NCBI GenBank assembly: GCA_030651575.1
Contig: JAUSFB010000029.1
Coordinates: 1 to 64,000, forward strand
Length of the DNA stretch: 64,000 nucleotides
Reading direction: 5' to 3'
Source: Phaeospirillum sp.
Lineage (GTDB): Bacteria; Pseudomonadota; Alphaproteobacteria; Rhodospirillales; Magnetospirillaceae
A program made the position numbers and the translations under genes. Numbering within the stretch: position 1 is the first letter of the stretch; each line of letters begins with the position of its first letter. Shown here in pieces: positions 18,417 to 28,413 of the stretch. The notes under the pieces are model-generated. The model searched no databases. It was not told where the DNA came from and worked only from the letters and a program-made list of their open reading frames with translations.

Positions 18417-19174
18417 TGAGCGATCACCCCCCCGGCCCCGCCATCATCTTGGTGCGGCCGCAACTGGCCGAGAACATGGGCACCGCCGCGCGGGCCATGC
18501 TGAACTGCGGCCTGACCGATCTGCGCATCGTGGCGCCGCGCGCCAATCCGCTGGACGAGCGCGCCTTTGCCGCCGCCTCGGGGGCCGACCGGCTGCTGCT
18601 GGGGGCCAAGGTGGTCGACACCACCGCCGAGGCCGTCACCGACCTCCACCGGGTCTGGTGCACCACCGGACGCGACCGCTATATGGTCAAGCCCGTGGAC
18701 ACCCCCCGCCAGGCGGCCAGCGCCATGCGCGCCGTCATCGCCGAAGGCAACCGTTGCGGCGTGCTGTTCGGGCCGGAGCGCACCGGCCTGGAGAACGACG
18801 ACGTCGTCCTCGCCGACACGGTGCTGACCGTGCCGCTCAATCCGGACTACTGCTCGCTCAATCTGGCCCAGGCGGTGCTGCTGGTGTCGTATGAGTGGTT
18901 CCAGTGCGACGCCGCCGCCGAGCTTCCGGCCATGACCAAGGGCGACGAAGGACCGGCCACCAAGGAAAAGCTGCTGGGCTTTTTCGGTCATCTGGAGAAG
19001 GAGTTGGACGATTGCGGCTTCCTTCGCCTGCCCGACAAGCGCCCGACCATGGTCCGCAACATCCGTAACCTGTTCCAGCGCGCCAACCTGACCGGCCAGG
19101 AAATCCAGACCCTGCACGGCGTGGTGCACGAACTGGTGACCTATCGCCACAAGAAGGGCGAGGGCAAGGTTTAG
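18416..19174 (+). CDS. trmJ: tRNA (cytidine/uridine-32 2'-O)-methyltransferase TrmJ family
   Basis: The product is a 252-aa SPOUT methyltransferase. VRPQLAENMGTAARAMLNCG is the N-terminal RNA-facing motif, LFGPERTGLENDDV and NPDYCSLNLAQAV form the knotted SAM-binding site, and a helical C-terminal extension (about 165-252) is characteristic of TrmJ. It modifies position 32 in the tRNA anticodon loop. The frame is open far upstream, but the ATG at 18416 overlapping the cimA stop is the logical start. A 200-bp gap with a strong promoter separates it from rpsD. Confidence 0.88.
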   Translation: MSDHPPGPAIILVRPQLAENMGTAARAMLNCGLTDLRIVAPRANPLDERAFAAASGADRLLLGAKVVDTTAEAVTDLHRVWCTTGRDRYMVKPVDTPRQAASAMRAVIAEGNRCGVLFGPERTGLENDDVVLADTVLTVPLNPDYCSLNLAQAVLLVSYEWFQCDAAAELPAMTKGDEGPATKEKLLGFFGHLEKELDDCGFLRLPDKRPTMVRNIRNLFQRANLTGQEIQTLHGVVHELVTYRHKKGEGKV

Positions 19175-19220
19175 CGGACGCGCCCGCCCGGCGTTCGAGG
19201 GCGAAAATCAATCGAATCAT

Positions 19221-19248
19221 TTGACAATACTCGGCCGATCCGTATAGT
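19221..19248 (+). promoter_or_regulatory. sigma-70 promoter of rpsD
   Basis: TTGACA (19221-19226), a 16-bp spacer and TATAGT (19243-19248) form a near-consensus housekeeping promoter. The predicted start near 19255 leaves a leader of about 120 nt before the rpsD ATG. That leader can form stems such as CGCCTC with GAGGCG (around 19294-19318), leaving room for feedback control by S4. Confidence 0.75.
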
Positions 19249-19373
19249 TCCGCCCTCTCTCCCGAGAACGTGGGAAGGCGGCCGTTTGGTGCGCCTCCCC
19301 CTCCCCGTCGCGAGGCGGATAACGGACTATCGGGACAAACTGACCAACCGATCAAATCGGGCAAAGGAAGACC

Positions 19374-19991
19374 ATGACGAAGCGCATTGAATCAAAGTAC
19401 AAGATCAACCGCCGCTTGGGCGCCAATCTGTGGGGCCGCGCCAAAAGCCCGCTGAACCGCGGCAAGGAGAACCCCCCCGGCCAGCACGGCCAGCGCCGCA
19501 AGAAGCCGTCCGATTTCGGCACCCAGCTGATGGCCAAGCAGAAGCTGAAGGGTTACTACGGCAATATCGGCGAGAAGCAGTTCCGCCGGCTGTATGACGA
19601 GGCCGTGCGCCGTCGTGGCGACACCTCGGAGAACCTGATCGGCCTGCTCGAATGCCGCCTGGACGCCATCGTCTATCGCCTCAAATTCGCCCCGACCCCG
19701 TTTGCCTCGCGCCAGTTGGTCAACCACTGCCATATCCGGGTCAACGGCAAACGCGTCAACATCGCCTCCTACCAGTGCAAGGAAGGCGACGAGATTTCCG
19801 TGAAGCCGAAGTCCAAGGACCTCGCCCTGATCCTCGAAGCCTCCCAGTCGGGTGAGCGCGACGTGCCCGACTATCTCGAAGTCGATCACAAGGAAATGAA
19901 GGGCAAGTTCATCCGCATCCCCAAGCTGGCCGATGTGCCCTATGCGGTCCAGATGGAACCGAACCTGGTCGTCGAATTCTATTCGCGCTAA
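19374..19991 (+). CDS. rpsD: 30S ribosomal protein S4
   Basis: This 205-aa protein is full-length S4. The N-terminal zinc-less form [14 protein letters not shown] is typical of alphaproteobacteria, and the S4 RNA-binding domain (about 95-155) contains [11 protein letters not shown] and [21 protein letters not shown]4 starts 16S rRNA 5'-domain assembly and often represses its own mRNA. It stands alone with its own promoter and terminator, as in many alphaproteobacteria, and not in the alpha operon. Confidence 0.97.
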   Translation: MTKRIESKYKINRRLGANLWGRAKSPLNRGKENPPGQHGQRRKKPSDFGTQLMAKQKLKGYYGNIGEKQFRRLYDEAVRRRGDTSENLIGLLECRLDAIVYRLKFAPTPFASRQLVNHCHIRVNGKRVNIASYQCKEGDEISVKPKSKDLALILEASQSGERDVPDYLEVDHKEMKGKFIRIPKLADVPYAVQMEPNLVVEFYSR

Positions 19992-20010
19992 TCGGTCTCC
20001 GGTTCAGACA

Positions 20011-20043
20011 AAAAAACGGCCCGGTGGAAACACCGGGCCGTTT
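20011..20043. terminator. Intrinsic terminator after rpsD (bidirectional)
   Basis: A 13-bp stem AAACGGCCCGGTG with a GAAA tetraloop and its exact complement ending in TTT, preceded by a run of six A. It ends rpsD and, read in reverse, the small Cys-rich gene. Confidence 0.92.
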
Positions 20044-20070
20044 CGTTTGAGGAGGGTCGCTTGCCAATTC

Positions 20071-20271
20071 TCAGTGCCTTGCCTTGCACTGGAAGGCCAG
20101 ACAGCCGCGATCTTCCTTGCTTGAGGTATTGACGAACCCCTCGCATTTGCAAAAAGCGTTAAAGCCATGGATGTCGTTGCGGGCGCTGCCGGCTTCGCTC
20201 GGGCTACACAGACCGGTCCGGACCGCGACATGAACGGGAACGTAGTCCCCGCAATCATTGCATAGAGACAT
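20071..20271 (-). CDS. Small Cys-rich protein of unknown function
   Basis: This 66-aa protein has seven cysteines (residues 4, 7, 22, 41, 43, 57, 62), including CNDC at the N-terminus and CKC in the middle, so it probably binds zinc or another metal. No known domain was recognised. An in-frame ATG at 20298 exists, but ATG at 20271 leads directly into the CNDC motif and has GGGAG upstream. It is a monocistronic gene between the rpsD terminator and a hairpin downstream of grxD. Confidence 0.6.
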   Translation of the reverse strand: MSLCNDCGDYVPVHVAVRTGLCSPSEAGSARNDIHGFNAFCKCEGFVNTSSKEDRGCLAFQCKARH

Positions 20272-20343
20272 GACCACCACTCCCATGGATCTGTTCATCC
20301 CGAGAGCATGGTAGGCGCATCAAAGGCGCGACGGAACACTCGG

Positions 20344-20366
20344 AGGGTGGGGACGGAGCCCACCCT
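20344..20366 (-). terminator. Hairpin downstream of grxD
   Basis: AGGGTGGG pairs with CCCACCCT across a 7-nt loop, 16 bp beyond the grxD stop codon. No T-run follows on the minus strand, so it may be a weak or Rho-assisted terminator. Confidence 0.5.
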
Positions 20367-20381
20367 ACCGAGGCCACCCGA

Positions 20382-20711
20382 TCAGGCGGCGGCGACGCCC
20401 TTGTCGGCCATCATCTGCTTCAATTCGCCGCTGGCGGCCATCTCGCGCACGATGTCGCAGCCGCCGACAAACTCGCCCTTGACGTAGAGCTGCGGAATGG
20501 TCGGCCAGTTGGTGAACTGCTTGACGCCTTCACGCAGGGACGGATCGACCAGGATGTCGATGCCCTTGAACTTGACACCCAGCTCGGTCAACACCTGAAC
20601 CACGGCGGCGGAGAACCCGCACTGCGGAAACATCGGGGTGCCCTTCATGTAGAGCACCACGTCGTTCTCGGTGATGTCCTGGCGAATGCGGTCGAAAACG
20701 GGATTGGTCAT
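20382..20711 (-). CDS. grxD: Monothiol glutaredoxin, Grx4 family
   Basis: This 109-aa single-domain monothiol glutaredoxin has the CGFS active site in FPQCGFSAAVV, the glutathione-binding segment NWPTIPQLYVKGEFVGGCD, and the VVLYMKGTP strand. Such proteins bind a bridging [2Fe-2S] cluster and work with BolA proteins in iron-sulfur transfer and iron sensing. The bolA gene lies 140 bp upstream on the same strand, and the pair is the usual alphaproteobacterial arrangement. The frame is open for 11 codons upstream of the chosen ATG. Confidence 0.92.
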   Translation of the reverse strand: MTNPVFDRIRQDITENDVVLYMKGTPMFPQCGFSAAVVQVLTELGVKFKGIDILVDPSLREGVKQFTNWPTIPQLYVKGEFVGGCDIVREMAASGELKQMMADKGVAAA

Positions 20712-20851
20712 GGGAAGAAGTTCCTCGGCGAAAACGGGGGACAAACTGGAATGGCATAGATGTAGTGGCGGTCACCCTCTTGCGCAACACACTCGCCCGA
20801 GATGAACGGCATCTCATTGAGCCCGGTCAAGCCTCGGGCGGTGGCCGGCCG

Positions 20852-21109
20852 TCAATCCTTGGCGAAATCGGGCGCGGTATCGGGGGTGGCGGTCTGGAGC
20901 GCCAGGGCGTGCAGGTCGCCGCCCATCTTGCCCTTCATGGCGGCGAAAACCATCTGATGCTGCTGCACCCGGCTTTTGCCGCGAAACGATTCCGAGACCA
21001 CCAGGGCGGAATAATGATCACCGTCGCCGCGCAGGTCCTCGATGATCACCTTGGCGTCGGGAATGCCTTCACGGATCAGGGCTTCAATATCGGTGGCTTC
21101 CATGGCCAT
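20852..21109 (-). CDS. bolA: BolA family protein
   Basis: An 85-aa BolA-like protein with the conserved class II fold. DGDHYSALVVSESFRGKSRVQQHQMV contains the invariant His in the helix-turn-helix-like region (QQHQMV) and the second His in DLHALAL near the C-terminus. BolA forms [2Fe-2S] heterodimers with CGFS glutaredoxins, consistent with grxD next to it. ATG at 21109 is used because AAGGAA lies about 8 nt before it; ATG at 21103 is also possible. It follows purL after about 190 bp. Confidence 0.9.
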   Translation of the reverse strand: MAMEATDIEALIREGIPDAKVIIEDLRGDGDHYSALVVSESFRGKSRVQQHQMVFAAMKGKMGGDLHALALQTATPDTAPDFAKD

Positions 21110-21252
21110 GGTCTGGATTCCTTCCAAAGTAGACCCCGGCAGCATAAGGGGCCGTAACCGCCCCGGCAAGCGCCCTATAACCCCAGTACGGCAAGGGTTT
21201 CCGCCCCGCAGCCACTCTCCCTGGACCGCTGGAAAGCGATCACGGCAGGACC

Positions 21253-21282
21253 GGGGGCGAGGGCCTCACGGCCCTCGTCCCC
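21253..21282 (-). terminator. Strong hairpin downstream of purL
   Basis: A 13-bp stem (GGGGGCGAGGGCC with GGCCCTCGTCCCC, one G-T pair) with the loop TCAC lies 20 bp past the purL stop. It lacks a T-run but is stable enough to terminate or stabilise the purQL mRNA. A perfect 12-bp palindrome TGCATATATGCA sits between it and the stop codon. Confidence 0.6.
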
Positions 21283-21301
21283 TTCCCCTTGCATATATGC
21301 A

Positions 21302-23502
<2,201 letters not shown>

Positions 23503-23506
<4 letters not shown>

Positions 23507-24192
23507 CGCAGCGCCTCCACCAGGGAATCGAACATCATCTTGCCGTCGGAACCGCCCAGCAGGGCCTCGGCGAGGCGCTCGGGGTGCGGCATCAGGCCCA
23601 GCACGTTGTGCTTGGCGTTGTAGATTCCGGCCACATTGGCCAGCGAACCGTTGGGATTGGCCGCCTCGGTCACTTCGCCCCGATGGTTGCAGTAACGAAA
23701 GGCGATCTGACCCTGGGCCTCCATGGCCTTGAAGGTCTCGGGATCGGCGAAATAATTGCCCTCGGCATGGGCGATGGGGAAGCGCACCAGACCGCCGGCG
23801 GCATAGCCGCGACAAAAGTCGGTGGTGTTGCTTTCCACCCGCAGATGCACATCCTTGCAGATGAACTTCAGGTTCTTGTTGCGCATCAGCACGCCCGGCA
23901 GCAACCCCGTCTCGGTCAGGATCTGAAAGCCGTTGCAGATGCCCAGCACGCGGGTACCCTTGTCGGCCTGACGCTTCACCTCGCGCATGATCGGCGAATG
24001 GGCCGCCATGGCGCCGCAGCGCAGATAGTCGCCATAGGAAAACCCGCCGGGAACCACGATCAGGTCGAGGTCGGGCAGTTCGGTGTCACGGTGCCAGACC
24101 ATGAGGGGCTTGGCGCCCATGCTGGCTTCCAACGCCACGGCGACGTCACGGTCGCAGTTGGAGCCGGGGAAAACGATGACGGCAGCTTTCAC
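23503..24192 (-). CDS. purQ: Phosphoribosylformylglycinamidine synthase, PurQ (glutaminase) subunit
   Basis: A 229-aa class I glutamine amidotransferase. [11 protein letters not shown] holds the nucleophilic cysteine, and [11 protein letters not shown] supplies the catalytic His and Glu. It generates ammonia for PurL. It overlaps purL by 4 bp. The small partner PurS, often just upstream of purQ, is not encoded in the 68-bp gap or in the next gene, so it must lie elsewhere. Confidence 0.95.
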
Positions 24193-24260
24193 GGCAATGC
24201 CTTCGCGCAGGTGAGATCAGGCTTTCTGTGTACCCCGGATGCGATCCGGTTTCCAGCCGA

Positions 24261-24776
24261 TTACGCGGCGGCGGAAACGGCGGTCTGCGCCAACCCGCCG
24301 ACCCGGTCGAGGGTCTCGCGGATATAGCCGGAGTCACGGTCGTCGCCGGTGGTCTGAAAGCGGGTGCCCAGACGCCGGGCGATCCAGCGGCCGACAGTGC
24401 CGGAGCGGCCCCGGCCGTTGCGGCAGACCACCAGCAGCTCGGTGACGCCCTTGGCCGCCAAGCCGTCGGCGAAGGCTGCGATATCGGCGGCATCGGCGGC
24501 GATGAAAGGCCGCCAGGGAATATCGTTGCCGAACAGGCGTCCGGCCAGGGACTCGAACAGGGCGCGGTTACGCCCCCACAGCCGGGCGACCAGCCGGCCG
24601 CGCACTCCGAGGGCCGAGGCGTCCATGTCCCAGAACGCCAAGCCGAGGCTGTCGCCCCAGCCCAGGCTGCCGAGGGGCTCGCGCTCGTCGATGGGATCCC
24701 AGATGCGCAGCACAGCCGCGTTGGCCTGGGGCACCAGCCCGCCGAACTCGCCTGTCTTGATCGCCGAAACGATCAT
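24261..24776 (-). CDS. Tyrosine/dual-specificity phosphatase-like protein
   Basis: This 171-aa protein carries a CX5RS phosphatase loop, VVCRNGRGRSGT (Cys118, Arg124), preceded by a helix AADIAAFADGLAAKG, as in dual-specificity phosphatases. Aspartates that could act as general acid lie in the WDPIDE and AFWDMD segments. Overall similarity to named families was not recognised, so the substrate is unknown. GTG at 24834-24836 opens the frame 20 codons earlier, but ATG at 24776 has GGAGG at good spacing. It lies upstream of purQ on the same strand. Confidence 0.55.
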   Translation of the reverse strand: MIVSAIKTGEFGGLVPQANAAVLRIWDPIDEREPLGSLGWGDSLGLAFWDMDASALGVRGRLVARLWGRNRALFESLAGRLFGNDIPWRPFIAADAADIAAFADGLAAKGVTELLVVCRNGRGRSGTVGRWIARRLGTRFQTTGDDRDSGYIRETLDRVGGLAQTAVSAAA

Positions 24777-24884
24777 GCCCCGCACCTCCAATACCTGAAC
24801 AAGGTCTAATGTATCGATTGTTTCGCAGCGCGGCACAAGCGCGTGAACGACATGGCCCCATGCGTTTTCACTGGGCGAGGCCGG

Positions 24885-25511
24885 TTAGCCGGTCATGAAG
24901 ACGTCGTAGCGGGTCGTCTTGCCGAGGATCTGGTGGGATGCCTTGCGCAACCCCGAAATCGGATCGGCGCGCAACGGCCATTTCAGGACCACCCGCCGCG
25001 TCGCACAGGCCAGGGCGACCTGCATCAGCTCCAGCGCATCGGAGTCGGGGCCGACCAGACCCCGCAACAGACGCATCTCGTTCTTGACCAGGGCGGCGCC
25101 TTTGCGGGGGGGGTGCATGGGATCGACCAGCACCACCTCGGCCTCCAATCCGGGAAGAATATCCTTGGCGTCACCGAGCAGCAGGGTCATCCGGCCGACG
25201 ATCCCTGCGTATTTCTCTCCCGCGGCGCAGGCCCTGTGCTGGGCGTCTTGCAGCAGGGCGTGAACCTCGGGCGACCGCTCCACCAGCGTGACCCGTGCGC
25301 CCATGGCCGCCAGCAGAAAGGCATCGCGGCCCAGACCGGCGGTCGCATCGACGATGCTTGGCGTATTTCCGTTGGTGAAGCCGACCGCCCGGCGCAAAGC
25401 CTGTGCGCCGCCGCCGGACCGCACCCGATGCCCCAGGGCGCCACCGACGAAATCAAGGAAGAGGCCGCAATGAGGGTCTGCGCCCGTGGCATCCCGTCCC
25501 GCGTGACGCAT
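24885..25511 (-). CDS. rsmJ: 16S rRNA (guanine-1516-N2)-methyltransferase RsmJ family
   Basis: A 208-aa class I methyltransferase. IVDATAGLGRDAFLLA is the SAM loop and VLVDPMHPPRKGAALVKNEMR is the RsmJ-type catalytic DPMxP motif. The family is usually nearer 250 aa; the N-terminal part is shortened but keeps LDFVGGALGHR. The gene starts three bases after the stop of a small lysine/alanine-rich gene on the same strand. Confidence 0.8.
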   Translation of the reverse strand: MRHAGRDATGADPHCGLFLDFVGGALGHRVRSGGGAQALRRAVGFTNGNTPSIVDATAGLGRDAFLLAAMGARVTLVERSPEVHALLQDAQHRACAAGEKYAGIVGRMTLLLGDAKDILPGLEAEVVLVDPMHPPRKGAALVKNEMRLLRGLVGPDSDALELMQVALACATRRVVLKWPLRADPISGLRKASHQILGKTTRYDVFMTG

Positions 25512-25514
25512 GAA

Positions 25515-25682
25515 TCAGGCGGCCGGGTCGGCTTCGGGTTGGGCTTCGTCGTCGGCGCCGTCGGCGGACTCGGAACCGAGGGCCTTTTCGTCGTTCTTGG
25601 CCTTGGCTTTCGCGGCAAGCTTCGCCGCCTTGGCCCGGTCCCGTTCCATACGCTCGAAATTATAATTCGGTTTACGCGCCAT
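25515..25682 (-). CDS. Small charged protein of unknown function
   Basis: A 55-aa protein starting MARKPNYNFERMERDR, continuing with a lysine/alanine-rich helix (RAKAAKLAAKAKAK) and an acidic C-terminus (ESADGADDEAQ). From memory, similar short proteins beginning MARKPNY are common hypothetical genes in Rhodospirillales and relatives; the function is unknown. GAGGGG lies upstream of the ATG. The open frame extends 26 codons further up, with no support for translation. Confidence 0.6.
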   Translation of the reverse strand: MARKPNYNFERMERDRAKAAKLAAKAKAKNDEKALGSESADGADDEAQPEADPAA

Positions 25683-25775
25683 GCCTTGGCCCCTCTTCCA
25701 GTTTGTTCCGTTTTGACCCAAGCCGCCCACTAAAAGCCAGGATTTTCCCGCTTGGATCAAAAATCAGCGATCGCC

Positions 25776-26741
25776 TCAGGACGGAGGCGTCTCCGCCACC
25801 AGCGCCGCCAGCCCGATGAAGGCCGGCAGGGGATGGGTGATCAGCCAGGTGGGAATCGCCGCCAGATAAGGCTGAAAACGGCCATGCGCCTCGAAACGGT
25901 TCCGAAAGCCCGACAGACGGAAGGCCTCGGTCATACGGGGCAGGATGCCGCCGGCGATGAAGACGCCGCCCCGCGCCCCGACGCTCAGCGCCAGATTGCC
26001 GGCCACCGTGCCCATCATGGTGAAGAAGGCCTCCACCGCCTCGCGGCTGACCGCGCACGAGCCGTCAAGGCCGCGCTGGGTGATGACGTCGGGGGTGCTG
26101 AACACCGCCTGACGGTTCGACAGCGCCGACAGCGCCTGATAGAGGTTGACCAGCCCCTGGCCCGACAGCACCCGCTCGGCCGAGACATGATCGAAGCGCC
26201 GCCGCAACCAGCCGATAATCTCGGCCTCCCGGTCGGTGGCGGCCGCCATGGTGACGTGACCGCCTTCGGTCGCCAGGGCGCTCCACCCGCCCTTCGCGCC
26301 CGGCACCAGGGCCGAGACGCCAAGGCCGGTCCCCGGCCCCAGCACCGCGATGGGGCGATCGGGCTGGGCCACACCGCCGCCGATGGCCACCAGATGCTCG
26401 GGCGTCAGCTGCCGCGCCGACAGGGCCACGGCGGTGAAGTCGTTGACCACTTCCAGCCGGTCCAGCCCCAGGGATTGCCGGGTGGCTTCGATGGAAAACC
26501 GCCAGGGCGAGTTGGTCAGCTCGACCCAGTCGCCGATAATGGCCGAAGCCACCGCGAAGGCTCCGCGATCGGGCTTGCGATCCGGACAATTGGCCCTGAT
26601 GAAGGCCTTGGCCGCCGCCGCCGGCCCCTCGTAATCGGCACAGCGCAACACGGTGGGGTGCAGGACGTCTCCCCCCTCCACCAGGGCGTAACGGGCATGG
26701 GTGCCGCCGATATCGGCGACCAGGGCAAAAGAGGACGTCAT
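25776..26741 (-). CDS. glk: Glucokinase
   Basis: A 321-aa ROK-unrelated, E. coli type (Glk) glucokinase. LVADIGGTHARYAL is the phosphate-1 loop, VVNDFTAVALSA holds the catalytic Asp, VLGPGTGLGVSALV the second phosphate motif, and ATEGGHVTMAA the glucose-binding segment. It makes glucose-6-phosphate. Its ATG overlaps the glgA stop (ATGA), so it is coupled to glycogen synthase, fitting a glycogen metabolism operon. Confidence 0.92.
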   Translation of the reverse strand: MTSSFALVADIGGTHARYALVEGGDVLHPTVLRCADYEGPAAAAKAFIRANCPDRKPDRGAFAVASAIIGDWVELTNSPWRFSIEATRQSLGLDRLEVVNDFTAVALSARQLTPEHLVAIGGGVAQPDRPIAVLGPGTGLGVSALVPGAKGGWSALATEGGHVTMAAATDREAEIIGWLRRRFDHVSAERVLSGQGLVNLYQALSALSNRQAVFSTPDVITQRGLDGSCAVSREAVEAFFTMMGTVAGNLALSVGARGGVFIAGGILPRMTEAFRLSGFRNRFEAHGRFQPYLAAIPTWLITHPLPAFIGLAALVAETPPS

Positions 26742-28219
26742 TCCTTGCCACGTCCCTTGCCGTTGGCGACCAGCGACTTGTACAGATCGATATAGCGGGC
26801 CGCCGAGCGGCTCCAGCCGAAGTCCTGCCCGATGCAAGACGTCACGATCTTGCGCCACTGATCCTTCTTGGCGAACAGCGCCACCGCCCGCTCGACCGCC
26901 CACTGAAACGCACCGGCATTGCAATGCTCGAACACGAAACCGTTGGCGGTCCCCGTCATCAAGGTGTCATAGCCGGTATCGACCAGGGTATCGGCCAGAC
27001 CACCGGTGGCGTGGGCGATGGGCACCGTGCCATAGCGCAAGGCGTAAAACTGAGTCAGGCCGCAGGGCTCGAATCGCGACGGCATCAGCAGCATGTCGCC
27101 CGCCGCCATCAACTGATGGGCCAACTGTTCGGAATAACCGATCCGAACCGCCACCTGGGTGGGATGGGTGGCGGCGACGGCGCGAAAGCCGTCCTCCAGA
27201 CTTGAATCGCCGGCCCCGACCACCGCCACCTGCGCCCCCAGACGGAGGATGGTGGGCAACGCCGACAACACCAGATCCATGCCCTTATGGTCATTGAGGC
27301 GGCTGACGATCACCAGCAACGGCGCATCGGCGGACGGGGCAAGCCCCAGTTCGGCCTGAACCGCCACCTTGTTGCGCGCCTTGCCGGCCGCGTCGCCCGG
27401 CTTGTAGGGATGGGCCAGATGGGGGTCCGAGGTCGGATTCCATACCCCGTAATCGGCACCGTTGAGGATCCCCACCAGATCGGCCGACCGTTGCGCCAAC
27501 AGCCCCTCGATCCCGCAGCCAAAGGCCGGGGTCTGGATTTCCTTGGCGTAGCGGGGGCTGACGGTGGTCAGGCGGTCACTGTAGAACAACCCGCCCTTCA
27601 GGAAAGACAGGCTATCGTAATACTCCAGCCCGTCCATGGCGTACATCTCGGGCGGCAAGCCCAGCCGCGCCACCGTCTCGGGCGGGAACTGGCCTTGATA
27701 GGCGATATTGTGGATGGTGAACACCGTGCCTGGGCGGCTCAACACCTCCCAGGCGTGGAGATAGGCCGGGGCAAGGCCGGTCTGCCAGTCGTTGCAGTGC
27801 AGAATTTGGGGACGCCACTTGGCGGGGCTGCCATCGGTGCACAGCGTCGCCGCCGCCCAGGACAGCAGGCCAAAGCGCAAGGCGTTGTCCGGCCAGTCCC
27901 GCCCCTTGGCGTCCTGGTAGGGGCCGCCGGCCCGGTCGAACAGCGCGGGGCAATCCAGCAGCCACACCGGCACACCCGACCCCGGCAGCTTGCCCGACAC
28001 GATCCGGGCATCGACCCCGATCGCCAGCGGGTCGCCCAGCGAGCCGACCTCCCGCTTGGCCCCGGCGGCTTGCATGGCCTCGGGATAGCCGGGCAGCAGC
28101 ACCCGGACATCAATACCGGCCTCGGCCAGCGCCGCCGGCAATGCGCCGGCCACATCCGCAAGACCACCGGTCTTGATCAGCGGGAACACCTCGGACGAAG
28201 CGAACAGCACGCGCATCAT
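26738..28219 (-). CDS. glgA: Glycogen synthase (ADP-glucose type)
   Basis: About 493 aa of a GT5 glycogen synthase. FPLIKTGGLADVAGALP contains the ADP-glucose-binding KTGGL, FTIHNIAYQGQFPP is typical of the family, and the C-terminal GT1 domain has PSRFEPCGLTQFYALRYGT. It elongates alpha-1,4-glucan from ADP-glucose made by GlgC, whose gene is divergent. ATGs at 28216, 28219 and 28228 are all possible; the first two give the usual (M)MRVLFASSE start. Confidence 0.93.
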   Translation of the reverse strand: MMRVLFASSEVFPLIKTGGLADVAGALPAALAEAGIDVRVLLPGYPEAMQAAGAKREVGSLGDPLAIGVDARIVSGKLPGSGVPVWLLDCPALFDRAGGPYQDAKGRDWPDNALRFGLLSWAAATLCTDGSPAKWRPQILHCNDWQTGLAPAYLHAWEVLSRPGTVFTIHNIAYQGQFPPETVARLGLPPEMYAMDGLEYYDSLSFLKGGLFYSDRLTTVSPRYAKEIQTPAFGCGIEGLLAQRSADLVGILNGADYGVWNPTSDPHLAHPYKPGDAAGKARNKVAVQAELGLAPSADAPLLVIVSRLNDHKGMDLVLSALPTILRLGAQVAVVGAGDSSLEDGFRAVAATHPTQVAVRIGYSEQLAHQLMAAGDMLLMPSRFEPCGLTQFYALRYGTVPIAHATGGLADTLVDTGYDTLMTGTANGFVFEHCNAGAFQWAVERAVALFAKKDQWRKIVTSCIGQDFGWSRSAARYIDLYKSLVANGKGRGKE

Positions 28220-28413
28220 GGACCCCATCTCGGATGATTGAACGTCTCCCGCTTTCACCCTAACGCGGATTCGGCGGCGGGTCGAGTGATCGGATGACCT
28301 CATTCCTTTCCCCCCGCATGACGAGGTGAGCCCCAGCGGCGGTTGTGCCATGGCCTAGTTTATGGCAGCCTTATTCTAAAGTAGAGAAAGCAACGCCGAC
28401 CAAGAGGTGATCG

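Noticed and set aside
21290-21301. 12-bp perfect palindrome TGCATATATGCA right after the purL stop
   Set aside because: It might be a protein-binding site but is not upstream of any gene and occurs once here, so it was only mentioned with the nearby hairpin.
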